In this document: piece after piece, positions 36,819 to 46,405 of the stretch | Position numbering within the stretch: position 1 is the stretch's first letter | How the letters are laid out: every line of letters begins with the position of its first letter | Source of the DNA: Roseomonas sp. | Lineage (GTDB): Bacteria; Pseudomonadota; Alphaproteobacteria; Acetobacterales; Acetobacteraceae | Assembly (NCBI GenBank): GCA_020249145.1 | Contig: JADCGF010000007.1 | Coordinates: 186,001-250,000 of the forward strand | DNA: 64,000 nucleotides | Reading direction: 5' to 3' | Translations under genes and position numbers: made by a program | The notes under the pieces: generated by a model | What the model was told of the DNA's origin: nothing | What the model saw: only the letters and a program-made list of their open reading frames with translations | Database searches by the model: none

Positions 36819-37769
36819 ATGAATGAGAGGTTGAACGCCACGGGTTTGGATTTCACCCTGCCCGTGGCTGAACGTGGCTATCGCTGGTGGTATCTGGATG
36901 CGCTTTCCGATGATGGGGCGCATGGCATTACCATCATCGCTTTTCTGGGCACGGTTTTTTCCCCCTGGTATGCTTTTGCGCGGCGCGGCGGTGGTGGCGA
37001 TCCGCTGAACCATTGCTGCATGCATGTGGCGCTTTACGGCAAGCCGGCGCGCTGGGCGATGACGGATCGGCCGCGGGATGCTTTGCAGCGGGGCGCGGAT
37101 TTTCTGCAAATTGGCCCGAGCGCCATGCGCTGGGATGGCACCAAGCTCGTGGTTGACCTTGCGGAAGTAACCGCGCCAGTGCCGGGTAATTTACGCGGGC
37201 GCGTGACGCTTTACCCCGAGGCGCTATCGCATCGCCACTTTCGGTTGGATGGCGCGGGGCGGCATCATTGGCAGCCCATTGCGCCGCGTTCACGGGTGGA
37301 AGTGGCGTTTGATAATCCTTCATTGCGTTGGTCCGGCTTTTCATATTTCGACACCAATACCGGCACTGCGCCGCTGGAAGAGGATTTCATTTTCTGGGAT
37401 TGGTGCCGCGCGCCCATGCCGGAAGCTACCGCCATTCTGTACAACGCATCGCGCCGTGATGGGTCGTCGCAATCGCTGGCGCTTCAAGTGAACCGCGCCG
37501 GAGAAGTCGCGGATATGCCAATCCCCGCGCCGGCCATAATGCCGCCTGGGTTTTGGCGCGTGCCGCGCCCGACACGGTCTGAGGATGGCAAGGCAGAGTT
37601 GGTGCGCGCGCTGGTGGATGCTCCCTTTTATACGCGATCCGAAATCCGCACGCGGCTTCTGGGGCAGAATGCTGTTGCCGTGCATGAAAGCCTGGCGCTG
37701 AACCGCTTTGACAATCTGGCGGTGCAGGCGCTGATGCTGCCCTTCAAGGTGCCGCGGGCTTTTCGTTAA
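36819..37769 (+). CDS. crtC: carotenoid 1,2-hydratase (hydroxyneurosporene synthase)
   Basis: Adds water to the psi end groups of neurosporene or lycopene-type carotenoids, an early step toward spheroidene or spirilloxanthin. The 316-residue protein shows the CrtC pattern RGYRWWYLDALSDDGAHGITIIAFLGTVFSPWY, the HCCMHVALYG segment and FSYFDTNTGTAPLEEDFIFWDW. It converges with the ATP-grasp gene. Their stop codons share TTAA, so the two coding regions overlap by a few bases. Together with crtD and crtF it makes methoxylated carotenoids likely. Confidence 0.93.
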   Translation: MNERLNATGLDFTLPVAERGYRWWYLDALSDDGAHGITIIAFLGTVFSPWYAFARRGGGGDPLNHCCMHVALYGKPARWAMTDRPRDALQRGADFLQIGPSAMRWDGTKLVVDLAEVTAPVPGNLRGRVTLYPEALSHRHFRLDGAGRHHWQPIAPRSRVEVAFDNPSLRWSGFSYFDTNTGTAPLEEDFIFWDWCRAPMPEATAILYNASRRDGSSQSLALQVNRAGEVADMPIPAPAIMPPGFWRVPRPTRSEDGKAELVRALVDAPFYTRSEIRTRLLGQNAVAVHESLALNRFDNLAVQALMLPFKVPRAFR

Positions 37770-38890
37770 TCATACCAACCCACATCTAGCGTGGCCACTT
37801 CGCCAAAGGTCGCCCCGCGCGCCATGGCCATACGGATGATGGGCCATGACGTTGCTGTCATGGTCAGGAAAGGCATCGGGTCGCGCCGGTCCCAAGTCAC
37901 ATCGCGCGTGGTGAAAAGCTGACGCAGATTGTCGCGAAACGGGCCGCGCCGGAACAGCGACATCTGCGTTTCAGTCAGCGCTGAATAGAATTGCTGCAAG
38001 CGGGTTTCAGGGCGATAGCGCGGCGTGAAGCCTGGTTCCAGCACGGCGCGCGCAATATCTTCGCGCTCCCAGAAATGCAGACCACTTGTCGTGCGCGGGT
38101 TGCATTCAATGCCCCAAGGCTGGCCAGACTCATCCACCATGATGTCGAAGGCGATGAAGCCAGTCCATTGCGCGGCGGCGATGAAGCGCGTGATCCAATC
38201 AGCAATCGCGGAGTGTTCCACCCGTTCAAAAGCAACCGCGACCGAGCCGGATTTTTGCGCCGCACGATAAATCACGGTTGATGACACACGCCCCTGATGC
38301 GCGATGGAGCACGAACTGTATTCCGCGCCCATCACGCAGCGCTGCACAATGGCCGGGATGGCGGGATCGGGCGCGGGCAAGGCGGCACCGGCAGGCAAAA
38401 GCCGCACACCACGACCGGAACAGGAATGCACCGGCTTGATCACGACGGGGCCTGATTGCGCCAAAGCCTCGGCCTTTTCATCACCCAGCGCATGGCTTTC
38501 CGGCACGGCAAGGCCCCAAGCCTGCGCCTGCTGCACGAAGCCATGCTTGCTGTGCAGGCGGAGCAAATTCTTGGACGGCATGGTAAAAAGCCGCGTGCTG
38601 GCGGGTAGGTTGTCGCGCAGGAACGCGACATGCATGGTTTCTTCCGAAACCGGCACGACAAGATCAATCTTCTCCTCCGCGATGATGCGCCTCAGGTCAG
38701 CCAGATAGGCCTGCTTGTCTTCCGCCGGCGCCGTAACGCGATGGCTTTGCGCGACAACGCGGGAAGCGCCCGCCAGATGGCGCTTGAAGGGTTCCGCCAC
38801 CACAACGCGCCAGCCAAGATCAGCAAAGCCGCGCGCCACATCCAACGCCTTGGGCAGGCGCCCGAGGGTCAGCAGCAGATTGCCTGTCAT
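37766..38890 (-). CDS. ATP-grasp domain protein in the carotenoid cluster, substrate unknown
   Basis: Protein of 374 residues with an N-terminal Rossmann-like part (LLLTLGRLPKALDVARGFADLG) and an ATP-grasp fold. The visible motifs are the lysine-bearing VVIKPVHSCSGRGVRLLP and the metal-binding GIECNPRTTSG. Such enzymes form amide or ester bonds using ATP. ATG 38890 overlaps the TGA of the P450 gene (ATGA), so the two proteins are made together. The pair lies between crtC and crtD. Carboxylated or conjugated carotenoids could be the target, which is an inference; carbamoyl-phosphate-synthase-like members also act elsewhere. Confidence 0.8.
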   Translation of the reverse strand: MTGNLLLTLGRLPKALDVARGFADLGWRVVVAEPFKRHLAGASRVVAQSHRVTAPAEDKQAYLADLRRIIAEEKIDLVVPVSEETMHVAFLRDNLPASTRLFTMPSKNLLRLHSKHGFVQQAQAWGLAVPESHALGDEKAEALAQSGPVVIKPVHSCSGRGVRLLPAGAALPAPDPAIPAIVQRCVMGAEYSSCSIAHQGRVSSTVIYRAAQKSGSVAVAFERVEHSAIADWITRFIAAAQWTGFIAFDIMVDESGQPWGIECNPRTTSGLHFWEREDIARAVLEPGFTPRYRPETRLQQFYSALTETQMSLFRRGPFRDNLRQLFTTRDVTWDRRDPMPFLTMTATSWPIIRMAMARGATFGEVATLDVGWYD

Positions 38891-40272
38891 GCCGCGCGGG
38901 TGACGCGGCACATCACCTGTCGTGCCGGGCGCGTGGTGAGTCTTGCGGCGGGGCGCACCTCACCAGGCTGTTCGATATGGAAATCAAAATCGCGAAACAG
39001 CCGCGCAATCAGCAGTACCGCTTCCACTTGCGCAAAGGCCGCACCCGCGCACACCCGCGGGCCAATGCCGAAAGGAATATAGGCGCCCGTAGTCATTTCC
39101 GCTTCGCGTTCAGGCAGGAAACGATCTGGGTCAAACAAATGCGGATCGCGCCAATAGGCCTGGTGCCGATGCAGTACCCAAGGGGCGACCATGATCAGCG
39201 CGCCCTTCTTCACCGGGTAGTCACCAATCCGCGTTGCCTCATTCGCGACGCGCGGCAAGAAGGTAATGGGTGGATAAAGCCTGAGCGTTTCACGGAACAC
39301 ATTGCGTATAAACGAAAGCTTGCGTGTGTGTTCAAACAGGATCGGGCCTGGGCCGACAATTTCATCAATTTCCGCGCGTAACCTTGCAACCAAAGCGGGT
39401 TGTGTGGCGAGCAAATAGAAAACCCAGGTTAGTGCGCTGGCGCTGGTTTCATGCCCAGCCAGAAACAGCACACCAAGCTGATCAATCAGTTCCTCCCGCG
39501 TGAAGGCTTTGCCTTCCATATCATGCGCGGCGATGATGGCGCTTGCGATGTCATCAAAGCTGGTGGCGCCATCGCCCAGATGCGTATCGAGCAATTCGCC
39601 AAGATAGCCACGAATAAGGCGGCAGGCATTCAACACGCTTTCCTTTTGCGGAATGCGCTTCCAGGCGCGGTCAAAAATCAACCGGCGGATTTCCACCTGT
39701 GCCACGCTATGTTCAAATTCCGTGAAGGCATCGAAAACCTCATGCGCGACACGCGTTTCCAACCCGGTAGAAAAAACCGTGCGACAAATGATATCCGCCG
39801 TCATGTGGCTCATCATCAGGTCGAGCGAAAAGCGCGTATCGCGTGCGGCGTGATCGGCCAGTGTGGCCTCCGCCGCCGCCGCGCCGGCTTCCATGGCGGG
39901 GAAGGCGCGGTTGACGCGCATCATCGTCAAGGCCGGGTCAATCATGGCCCTCTGCCGCCGCCAGGTCGCGCCGGAGGAGACAAAGATCGAATCGCCAATC
40001 AACGGGTCCAGCGCATGCACCATCAGATCGCTTTTAGGCAGAATGCCCTTGGGATCGGTCAGCACTTCGCGCACCAGATCGGGCCGATTGACGATGATGG
40101 TGGAACGCCGCGAATAACCCAGCGGTCCGATCGGCATGCGATAAGCCTCTGCCGGCAAAAGCGAGAGCAAATCGCCATCACCCCTGATCATGCAGCGCAT
40201 CAGCGCGATCAGCGCAGGCAGAGGTTCCGACCGCGGCGGGGCAAAGGCACGGAAGGCAGGCACGTGATTCAC
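38887..40272 (-). CDS. cytochrome P450 monooxygenase in the carotenoid cluster
   Basis: Heme-thiolate monooxygenase of 461 residues. The I-helix motif is LAGHETSASAL, the K-helix ExxR is ETLR, and the heme loop is FGIGPRVCAG with the cysteine at about position 408. There is no N-terminal anchor, so it is soluble like most bacterial P450s and needs a redox partner not seen here. The start is GTG 40272. It forms a translationally coupled pair with the ATP-grasp gene. It is divergent from the DUF2306-crtD pair, with a PpsR-like site at the promoter. A carotenoid or related terpenoid substrate is plausible. Confidence 0.88.
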   Translation of the reverse strand: MNHVPAFRAFAPPRSEPLPALIALMRCMIRGDGDLLSLLPAEAYRMPIGPLGYSRRSTIIVNRPDLVREVLTDPKGILPKSDLMVHALDPLIGDSIFVSSGATWRRQRAMIDPALTMMRVNRAFPAMEAGAAAAEATLADHAARDTRFSLDLMMSHMTADIICRTVFSTGLETRVAHEVFDAFTEFEHSVAQVEIRRLIFDRAWKRIPQKESVLNACRLIRGYLGELLDTHLGDGATSFDDIASAIIAAHDMEGKAFTREELIDQLGVLFLAGHETSASALTWVFYLLATQPALVARLRAEIDEIVGPGPILFEHTRKLSFIRNVFRETLRLYPPITFLPRVANEATRIGDYPVKKGALIMVAPWVLHRHQAYWRDPHLFDPDRFLPEREAEMTTGAYIPFGIGPRVCAGAAFAQVEAVLLIARLFRDFDFHIEQPGEVRPAARLTTRPARQVMCRVTRAA

Positions 40273-40363
40273 GGCGCCCTACCCTGCGTGACGCCCAGGC
40301 AAGCGCGGGCGAAGGGGCGATGCGATCCTTGAGCTACCATGGCTGAATTCCATGCTTTACATT

Positions 40364-40387
40364 ATTATATGTCAAGTGCGATTGTCA
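40364..40387. promoter_or_regulatory. divergent promoter with PpsR/CrtJ-like operator
   Basis: The 18-mer TGTCAAGTGCGATTGTCA (40370-40387) differs at one base from the palindrome TGTCAA-N6-TTGACA bound by PpsR/CrtJ. On the minus strand it is followed at once by TATAAT (40369-40364), a good -10 for the P450 gene, so the operator would cover the -35 region. It also lies 23 bases before the plus-strand membrane gene and may serve both directions. Confidence 0.6.
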
Positions 40388-40409
40388 CTCGAAAGCCGGG
40401 GAGGCTCGG

Positions 40410-41153
40410 ATGGTCCTGTTCCTGTTCCATGCACTGGTCGCCGCCCATATCGTGACGGGCAGCATTGGCGCCATCGCTTTCTGGGTGCCCGTGATTGGGC
40501 GCAAGGGCGGCGCCAATCACGGGCGCTGGGGCAAGGTTTTCACCTTTGCGCTGCTGATCACCGGCTGCCTTGCCATGATGATGAGTCTGCTGACGCTGGC
40601 TGCGCCGATCGAAACCCATCCACATCTGGAAGGCCGATTTGATGAGGCTTTCATCCGCGGCATTTTCGGCTGGATGATGTTGATGACCGGCCTTTTGACC
40701 GTGAACCTTGCCTGGTATGGCTGGCTTTCCATTCGCAACAAGCGCCGGCATGAATTGAATCGCACCAGGCTCAATCTGTTTTTGCAATATGCGCTGATTC
40801 CGGCATCGCTGAATTGCGCCTGGCAGGGCTGGCTGATTGGTCAGCCTTTGATGATTGGCATTTGCATGGTGGGGTTGGCGACGGCGGCCACGAATCTCTG
40901 GTTTCTTTTGGCGCGCGAACCGGGGCCGGGATCCTGGATCAAGGAACATATCAAGGCTTTGGTGGGCGCGGGCATATCAGTATACACCGCCTTCCTGGCC
41001 TTTGGGTCTGTGCGGATTTTGCCTGAATTGGCGCTGAATCCCTTCATGTGGGCGGTACCGCTGGTGGTGGGTGTGGCGCTGATTATCTGGCATCGCCGCG
41101 CGGTGGATCGGCAATTCGCCGGGCGTGGGCGGCGGCTGAGCGCTGCAACCTGA
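40410..41153 (+). CDS. DUF2306-like membrane protein preceding crtD
   Basis: Integral membrane protein of 247 residues with about seven hydrophobic segments. The N-terminal pattern AHIVTGSIGAIAFWVPVIGRKGGANHGRWGKVF, with two conserved histidines, resembles DUF2306. Only one base separates its stop from the crtD start, so the two genes are in one transcript. Its promoter region carries the PpsR-like site at 40370. The role is unknown; a pigment-linked membrane function is inferred from context only. Confidence 0.8.
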   Translation: MVLFLFHALVAAHIVTGSIGAIAFWVPVIGRKGGANHGRWGKVFTFALLITGCLAMMMSLLTLAAPIETHPHLEGRFDEAFIRGIFGWMMLMTGLLTVNLAWYGWLSIRNKRRHELNRTRLNLFLQYALIPASLNCAWQGWLIGQPLMIGICMVGLATAATNLWFLLAREPGPGSWIKEHIKALVGAGISVYTAFLAFGSVRILPELALNPFMWAVPLVVGVALIIWHRRAVDRQFAGRGRRLSAAT

Positions 41154-41154
41154 C

Positions 41155-42684
41155 ATGGCTGCCCCGCGCGTTGTTGTGATTGGTGCCGGCATGGGCGGCT
41201 TGGCGGCCGCCGCCGACCTCGCGCGGCGAGGTGCGGCAGTGACGGTGTTGGAACGCGCGTCGGCGCCCGGCGGGAAGATGCGCGAAGTGATGGTGGATGG
41301 CAGCCCGATTGATGGCGGGCCCACTGTCTTCACCATGCGCTGGATTTTCGAGGGGCTGTTTGCGGATGCCGGCGCTTCGCTGGAAGCGGCGCTGCCACTG
41401 CAAAAGGCTGATATCCTGGCGCGGCATGCCTGGCGTGCTGGCGGCAAATTGGATCTATTCGCTGATATCGCACGTTCCGTTGATTCCATCGGCGATTTTG
41501 CGGGTGCGGCAGAAGCACGCGGCTACCGCGCCTTTTGCGCGCGCAGCGCTGATATTTTTCGCACCCTGCGCGGTTCCTTCATTGCCGCCGAACGTCCCTC
41601 CCCGCTTGATCTGGTCAAGCGTGTGGGCATTACGAATATCGCCGCGCTGATCCGCACCGCGCCGATGAAGACGCTGTGGGACGCCTTGGGCGAGCATTTC
41701 CGCGATGCGCGGTTGCGCCAGCTATTCGGGCGCTATGCGACCTATTGCGGATGTTCACCCTGGTTGGCGCCAGCAACACTCATGCTGGTCGCGCATGTGG
41801 AACAGGACGGCGTGTGGTTTGTGAAGGGCGGCATGCGGCGCGTGGCGGATGCGATCCGGCGCCTGGCAGAAACCAAGGGCGCTGAATTTCGTTTCGGTTC
41901 GGAAGTCGCGGAAATTCTGACGCGCCAAGGCAGGGCTTGCGGGGTGCGGCTCGCCACTGGCGAGGAACTCGCCGCTGATGCGGTGGTCTTCAACGGCGAT
42001 GTGGCCGCGCTGTCGCAGGGGATGCTGGGGCAGGCGCCGCGCAGCGCGGCAGAGGATACACCACGCGTCGCGCGTTCGCTTTCAGCCGTCACCTGGTGCG
42101 TGAAGGCGCCGACTTCTGGTTTTCCCTTGGTGCACCATAATGTGTTTTTCGCCGAGGATTACGCGGCGGAATTCGACGCCATTTTTCGCAGACGCGATAT
42201 CACCGCCGCCCCCACGGTTTATATCTGCGCGCAGGATCGCGAAGCTGGGCCGGGACCGGCAGCGGGCACACCGGAACGCATGCTCGTGCTGATCAATGCG
42301 CCACCTGATGGTGATCAGCGCGGCTATTCGCTTGATGAGACCACCGAACTTGGCGAACGTGGCTTTGGCCTATTGAAGGCTTGTGGGTTGCAGGTTGCAC
42401 GCGATGCGGGCGCGGAAGTCATTACCACGCCTGAGGGTTTTGCCCGGCTTTTTCCAGGTTCAGGCGGCGCGCTTTATGGCCGCGCGAGCCATGGAACCAC
42501 CGGCACCTTCGCGCGCCCCGGCGCGGTGACGCGCTTGCAAGGGCTTTATCTGGCGGGCGGTTCCGTGCATCCCGGCCCGGGCATTCCCATGGCCGCAATG
42601 TCCGGACGCATTGCTGCAGCGCGGCTTTTGGAAGATTGGGCAGGGGCGCGTGGCGCGATCAGGATTGGCGCGGTGCGTGGTTAG
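41155..42684 (+). CDS. crtD: hydroxyneurosporene/methoxyneurosporene desaturase
   Basis: FAD-dependent C-3,4 desaturase of 509 residues acting after CrtC on the carotenoid end group. It begins with the dinucleotide motif VVVIGAGMGGLAAAADLARRGAAVTVLE. The CrtI/CrtD-type C-terminal signature LYLAGGSVHPGPGIPMAAMSGR closes the protein. The distinct sequence from the adjacent crtI, and the neighbours crtC and crtF, identify it as CrtD. Its stop overlaps that of crtI by four bases in convergent orientation. It follows the DUF2306-like gene by one base. Confidence 0.9.
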   Translation: MAAPRVVVIGAGMGGLAAAADLARRGAAVTVLERASAPGGKMREVMVDGSPIDGGPTVFTMRWIFEGLFADAGASLEAALPLQKADILARHAWRAGGKLDLFADIARSVDSIGDFAGAAEARGYRAFCARSADIFRTLRGSFIAAERPSPLDLVKRVGITNIAALIRTAPMKTLWDALGEHFRDARLRQLFGRYATYCGCSPWLAPATLMLVAHVEQDGVWFVKGGMRRVADAIRRLAETKGAEFRFGSEVAEILTRQGRACGVRLATGEELAADAVVFNGDVAALSQGMLGQAPRSAAEDTPRVARSLSAVTWCVKAPTSGFPLVHHNVFFAEDYAAEFDAIFRRRDITAAPTVYICAQDREAGPGPAAGTPERMLVLINAPPDGDQRGYSLDETTELGERGFGLLKACGLQVARDAGAEVITTPEGFARLFPGSGGALYGRASHGTTGTFARPGAVTRLQGLYLAGGSVHPGPGIPMAAMSGRIAAARLLEDWAGARGAIRIGAVRG

Positions 42685-44222
42685 CTGCGACTGAGCGTAT
42701 CGCCATGCGGCACAAGCTGATCCAAAACCTTGGCTGAGGAAATCACGCCCGGCACGCCAGCGCCGGGATGCGTGCCTGCGCCTACCAGATAAAGCCCCTG
42801 CACTTCTTCGCTGATATTATGCGGGCGAAACCAGGCGCTTTGGAAAAGCTGCGGTTCCAGCGCAAAGGCCGCGCCATTCACCGATAGCAGCCGATCCTGA
42901 AAATCCTGCGGCGTGATCATGCGTGAGGTTACCAGCGCCTCACCAAGCCCTGGCAGCACGGTTTCTTCCAGGCGCTTTTCGATGGCCTGGCGATAGGGTT
43001 CCGCGTGCTTGGCCCAATCCACGCCACTGCCAAGATGCGGCACTGGCGCCAAGACGTAAAAGGAATCGCAGCCAGATGGTGCGAGTGAATTATCCGTCGC
43101 AGTCGGGCGATGCAGATAAAGGCTGAAATCCTCGGCCAAATGCTTGCGGGTGAAGATATCGTGCAGCAATTCCTGGTAGCGGGGCCCAAGCACCATCGTG
43201 TGGTGATAGACATCTTCATACCGGCGCTTGGTGCCAAAATACCAGACAAACAGGCTCATGGAATAGCGCGCACGGGCAATCTTGCGATCTGTCCAGCGCC
43301 GGCGCGGGTAATCCTGCAAAAGCTTGCTGTAAGTCCAGGCAACATCGGCATTGGAAACCACAATATCGGCGGCAAGCCTTTCGCCATCGGCCAGCTCAAC
43401 GCCTTTTGCGCTGCGGCCATCGGTGATGATGCGCTTCACTTCAGCATTATAGCGAATGGCCCCACCAAGCCGGATGGCCAGGTTGAGAATGCCTTGCACC
43501 AGCGCCCCCATGCCCCCCATGGCGTAATGCACGCCATGCAGTCGTTCGAGATGTGCAATAAGACAGTAATAGGCAGTGGTGGTCATGGGGTTCCCGCCGA
43601 TCAGTAGCGGGTGAAAGCTGAAGGCAACGCGCAGCTTGTCGCTGGTGAAGTAATCACAGACGCGGCTATAGACGGTCCGATAACCCTTCAGCCGGATCAA
43701 ATCCGGCGCCGCACTGATCAGGCTTGCAAGACTATGAAAGGGCTTATCCGCCAAATCGGCAAAGGCCACGCGAAAGATGCGTTCACTTTCCAGTATAAAG
43801 CGTTCGAAGCCTGCGCTATCCTGCGGCGCAATCCGCGCCACCTCCGCCCGCGTGACATCAAGGTCAGCGGAACAGCGCATCACTTCGCCATCATCGAAGC
43901 GGATCAGATAGAAGGGATCCATGGCGCGCAAATCAATATCCTGCGTCAGATTGCGCCCGGCCAGCGCCCATAACTCTTCCAGCAAGTAAGGCGCAGTGAT
44001 GATGGTGGGGCCAGCATCAAAAGTGAAACCATCCTGGCGAAACACGTAGGCGCGCCCACCAGCGGCATCCAGCTTTTCCAGAATGGTCACGCGCCAACCG
44101 CGCGCGCCAAGCCGCACCGCCGCAGCCAATCCACCAAAACCGGAACCGATCACTATCGCATGCGGGCTCGGGTCTGTGGTGTGGTCCCTCATGCGCGCTT
44201 CGCTTTGTAGATCATAAGGCAT
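42681..44222 (-). CDS. crtI: phytoene desaturase
   Basis: FAD-dependent desaturase of 513 residues that introduces the conjugated double bonds into phytoene. Motifs: HAIVIGSGFGGLAAAVRLGARGWRVTILE near residue 22, and the C-terminal GLYLVGAGTHPGAGVPGVISSAK. Start ATG 44222 is used; ATG 44192 (MRDHTTDPS) is also possible and neither has a strong ribosome site. It begins about 35 bases after the puf operon terminator, so it may be read by leakage from the puf transcript or by its own promoter (CATAAATATGG lies just upstream). Confidence 0.93.
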   Translation of the reverse strand: MPYDLQSEARMRDHTTDPSPHAIVIGSGFGGLAAAVRLGARGWRVTILEKLDAAGGRAYVFRQDGFTFDAGPTIITAPYLLEELWALAGRNLTQDIDLRAMDPFYLIRFDDGEVMRCSADLDVTRAEVARIAPQDSAGFERFILESERIFRVAFADLADKPFHSLASLISAAPDLIRLKGYRTVYSRVCDYFTSDKLRVAFSFHPLLIGGNPMTTTAYYCLIAHLERLHGVHYAMGGMGALVQGILNLAIRLGGAIRYNAEVKRIITDGRSAKGVELADGERLAADIVVSNADVAWTYSKLLQDYPRRRWTDRKIARARYSMSLFVWYFGTKRRYEDVYHHTMVLGPRYQELLHDIFTRKHLAEDFSLYLHRPTATDNSLAPSGCDSFYVLAPVPHLGSGVDWAKHAEPYRQAIEKRLEETVLPGLGEALVTSRMITPQDFQDRLLSVNGAAFALEPQLFQSAWFRPHNISEEVQGLYLVGAGTHPGAGVPGVISSAKVLDQLVPHGDTLSRS

Positions 44223-44255
44223 GAAACACCATATTTATGTCCCGGAAAAGGAAAA

Positions 44256-44276
44256 CCTCCGCGCATGACGCGGAGG
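44256..44276 (-). terminator. Rho-independent terminator of the puf operon
   Basis: Arms CCTCCGCG (44256-44263) and CGCGGAGG (44269-44276) form a perfect 8-bp stem with a five-base loop. On the minus strand TTTTCC TTTTCC follows the stem. It lies about 55 bases beyond pufC and before crtI, so it would separate the two while allowing some read-through. Confidence 0.75.
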
Positions 44277-44330
44277 CTCCTCGGTAGTTCACTTGTGCCT
44301 GGGCGGGATAGCGCGCCCCACCCAAAGCCT

Positions 44331-45407
44331 TCATCGCGGCGTGGCATCCGCCGAACGCAGCGGACCTTGATTGACCTGCTTCAATTCGGGGAAGTCACGC
44401 AGCATGGGTGCGCCATTCAGAGGACGATTCACGCCCTGGTGGCAAGTGGAACAATTCACCTTCAGCGGATCACCCATCACCCCAAGCCGCGGGCCATGCG
44501 GGCCTTCCGCCGGACCATTCGGGTTCTTGGCCCATAGCGGCTGCAATGGTTCGATATAGGACATGTTGATTTCCCGCACCATGCGGATGCCATGCCAGGC
44601 AGTCGTCCGCGCTGGTGGGCTTTCGGCCCATTCAGCGAAGGAACGGCTATTGTGGCAATATGTGCAATTCACACCGAGCGATGAGGACATATGAATCATC
44701 AACGCATAGGTCCATTCAGTTGACATGGTGTTTTGAGTATTCCGCCCCGGCAGCGACGTAGTGCTGATGTTGCGGATTTCCTTGTCACCCAGCAAGAAGG
44801 GCGTGAAGGGATCAGACGGCAAGGAAGACAAACCGACTGAGGCCGCCGGGTGATTCTGCCCGCGTGGCGCCTGCAAGCCCGCGCGGCTATTCGGTTCCGT
44901 TGACCAGACCATGGCCGGCACGGCATTGCCACGGTGGCAGGTATAGCAGGTGACGCCAGTCTGGCCGACATGGTTCGCCCATTCCGAATTGATCTTATGC
45001 GTCATCTGCAACATGCGCCGGGCGACAACTTTGGTATAGACCTCATCGGACGCCATATTCTCGACGTTGTGGCAATAACCGCAGCCCTGATTGGGCGCGA
45101 TCCATTCGGTCATCACCAGCATCAGGCGGTTGAATTGCGCTTCACTCAAATCGCGCAATACCTGCACATTTTCATAGACCTCATGCGCCCTTGGGCCTGT
45201 TGTATCCGCAGCTTCGGGTGCTTCCGGCGCCTTATTGGCGGCGAGCAATGCCGGTAGGGTGCGTGGGTTTTCCACTTCACCCATCGAAAGGCCGCGGAAG
45301 CCGCCTTGTGTTGAGAAGACCGGTGGGCGTTCAAAGGTGGTGACGAAGATCACCCCGCAAAGCAGCGCCACCACAAAGGCAGCGATGCTGAGTGAAAACC
45401 TGCTCAT
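44331..45407 (-). CDS. pufC: photosynthetic reaction center tetraheme cytochrome c subunit
   Basis: Reaction-center cytochrome of 358 residues that re-reduces the oxidised special pair from the periplasm. Four CxxCH heme motifs are present: CGYCH, CYTCH, CTYCH and CSTCH. The N-terminus has a membrane-spanning stretch with a cysteine in VALLCGVIF, a possible lipoprotein site, followed by the conserved [13 protein letters not shown] 45407 overlaps the TGA of pufM (ATGA). It is the last gene of the puf operon. Confidence 0.96.
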   Translation of the reverse strand: MSRFSLSIAAFVVALLCGVIFVTTFERPPVFSTQGGFRGLSMGEVENPRTLPALLAANKAPEAPEAADTTGPRAHEVYENVQVLRDLSEAQFNRLMLVMTEWIAPNQGCGYCHNVENMASDEVYTKVVARRMLQMTHKINSEWANHVGQTGVTCYTCHRGNAVPAMVWSTEPNSRAGLQAPRGQNHPAASVGLSSLPSDPFTPFLLGDKEIRNISTTSLPGRNTQNTMSTEWTYALMIHMSSSLGVNCTYCHNSRSFAEWAESPPARTTAWHGIRMVREINMSYIEPLQPLWAKNPNGPAEGPHGPRLGVMGDPLKVNCSTCHQGVNRPLNGAPMLRDFPELKQVNQGPLRSADATPR

Positions 45408-46384
45408 CGCGGGGCTCCTTGTACGATGGAAGGATCAACAGCGGGTGTCCAAGGCATGGTGTAGGCCGGCGCGAAATGCCGATCCACGGCCCAGAGATAC
45501 CAGTTGTCAACAACAGTTCCGGTCAGCAGAATGCCGATCCCGCCCGCAACAGGGCAAAGGAAGGCAAACCACCAGGCCCAGCGGTGGATGCTTTCAAACG
45601 TGGCGTTGAAGCCCATGGTCCAGCGCCAGAAAAGGCCACCGCGTTCCGCCGCCGTGCCGCGATCCAGAGTCTGTTCGATTTCACGTTCACCGCCATAGCG
45701 CCCAAGCGCCAGGATGGTTGCGGCATGCATCGCAAACAGCAGGACAGAGCCGTAGAGGAATACGATCGAAAGCGCGTGGAAGGGATTGTAGAACAGATTG
45801 CCGTATCGGATCGAAAACGCCGCTGTCCAATCCAAATGCGGGAAGATGCCGAAGGGTACGGCTTCGCTCCAGCTGCCCATGGCAACCGGGCGGATGAAGC
45901 CCAGCACCAGGTAAAGCCAGATGGCGCCAGCAAAAGCCCAAGCCACATGCGTGCCCATGCCAAGCTGACGTGCACGGCGATAAGTACGCACCCACCAAAG
46001 CAGTATGGAAAGTGTCAGGAAAAAGCCCGCCACAATCCACCAGCCGCCCTTGTTAAGCGGCGGGATGCGCAAGCCATATTCGGGCGGCGGCGGTTCCAGC
46101 GCCAGCCAGAAAAGCTGCCGGATGAATTCACTGACATTCCAATTCACCGAGGCCAGCATGGTAAGCCCGATGATCTCAAAGGCGATGAAGCCAAAGAGCA
46201 ACGAGAGAATACCAAGGTAGCCAAGATAGATCGGACCAATCTGTGCATCTCCAAGGCGACCAAAGAGATGGACCTCACGCGGCGTGCCTTCGCGTGGTGA
46301 ATTATCCGCAGGCAGCGGCACACCAGGGTAGGGTGCGGGGCCGCGCACCTGTATCCGGGTAAAGATGTTCTGATATTCGGCCAT
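45404..46384 (-). CDS. pufM: photosynthetic reaction center M subunit
   Basis: Core transmembrane subunit of the type II reaction center, 326 residues with five membrane helices. It begins [16 protein letters not shown] and contains [35 protein letters not shown], with histidine ligands for bacteriochlorophyll and iron. The segment [12 protein letters not shown] is the usual loop. A GAGGGAG ribosome site precedes ATG 46384. It lies 21 bases after pufL and overlaps pufC. Confidence 0.97.
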   Translation of the reverse strand: MAEYQNIFTRIQVRGPAPYPGVPLPADNSPREGTPREVHLFGRLGDAQIGPIYLGYLGILSLLFGFIAFEIIGLTMLASVNWNVSEFIRQLFWLALEPPPPEYGLRIPPLNKGGWWIVAGFFLTLSILLWWVRTYRRARQLGMGTHVAWAFAGAIWLYLVLGFIRPVAMGSWSEAVPFGIFPHLDWTAAFSIRYGNLFYNPFHALSIVFLYGSVLLFAMHAATILALGRYGGEREIEQTLDRGTAAERGGLFWRWTMGFNATFESIHRWAWWFAFLCPVAGGIGILLTGTVVDNWYLWAVDRHFAPAYTMPWTPAVDPSIVQGAPR

Positions 46385-46405
46385 GGGAATTCTCCCTCCC
46401 CTCGC

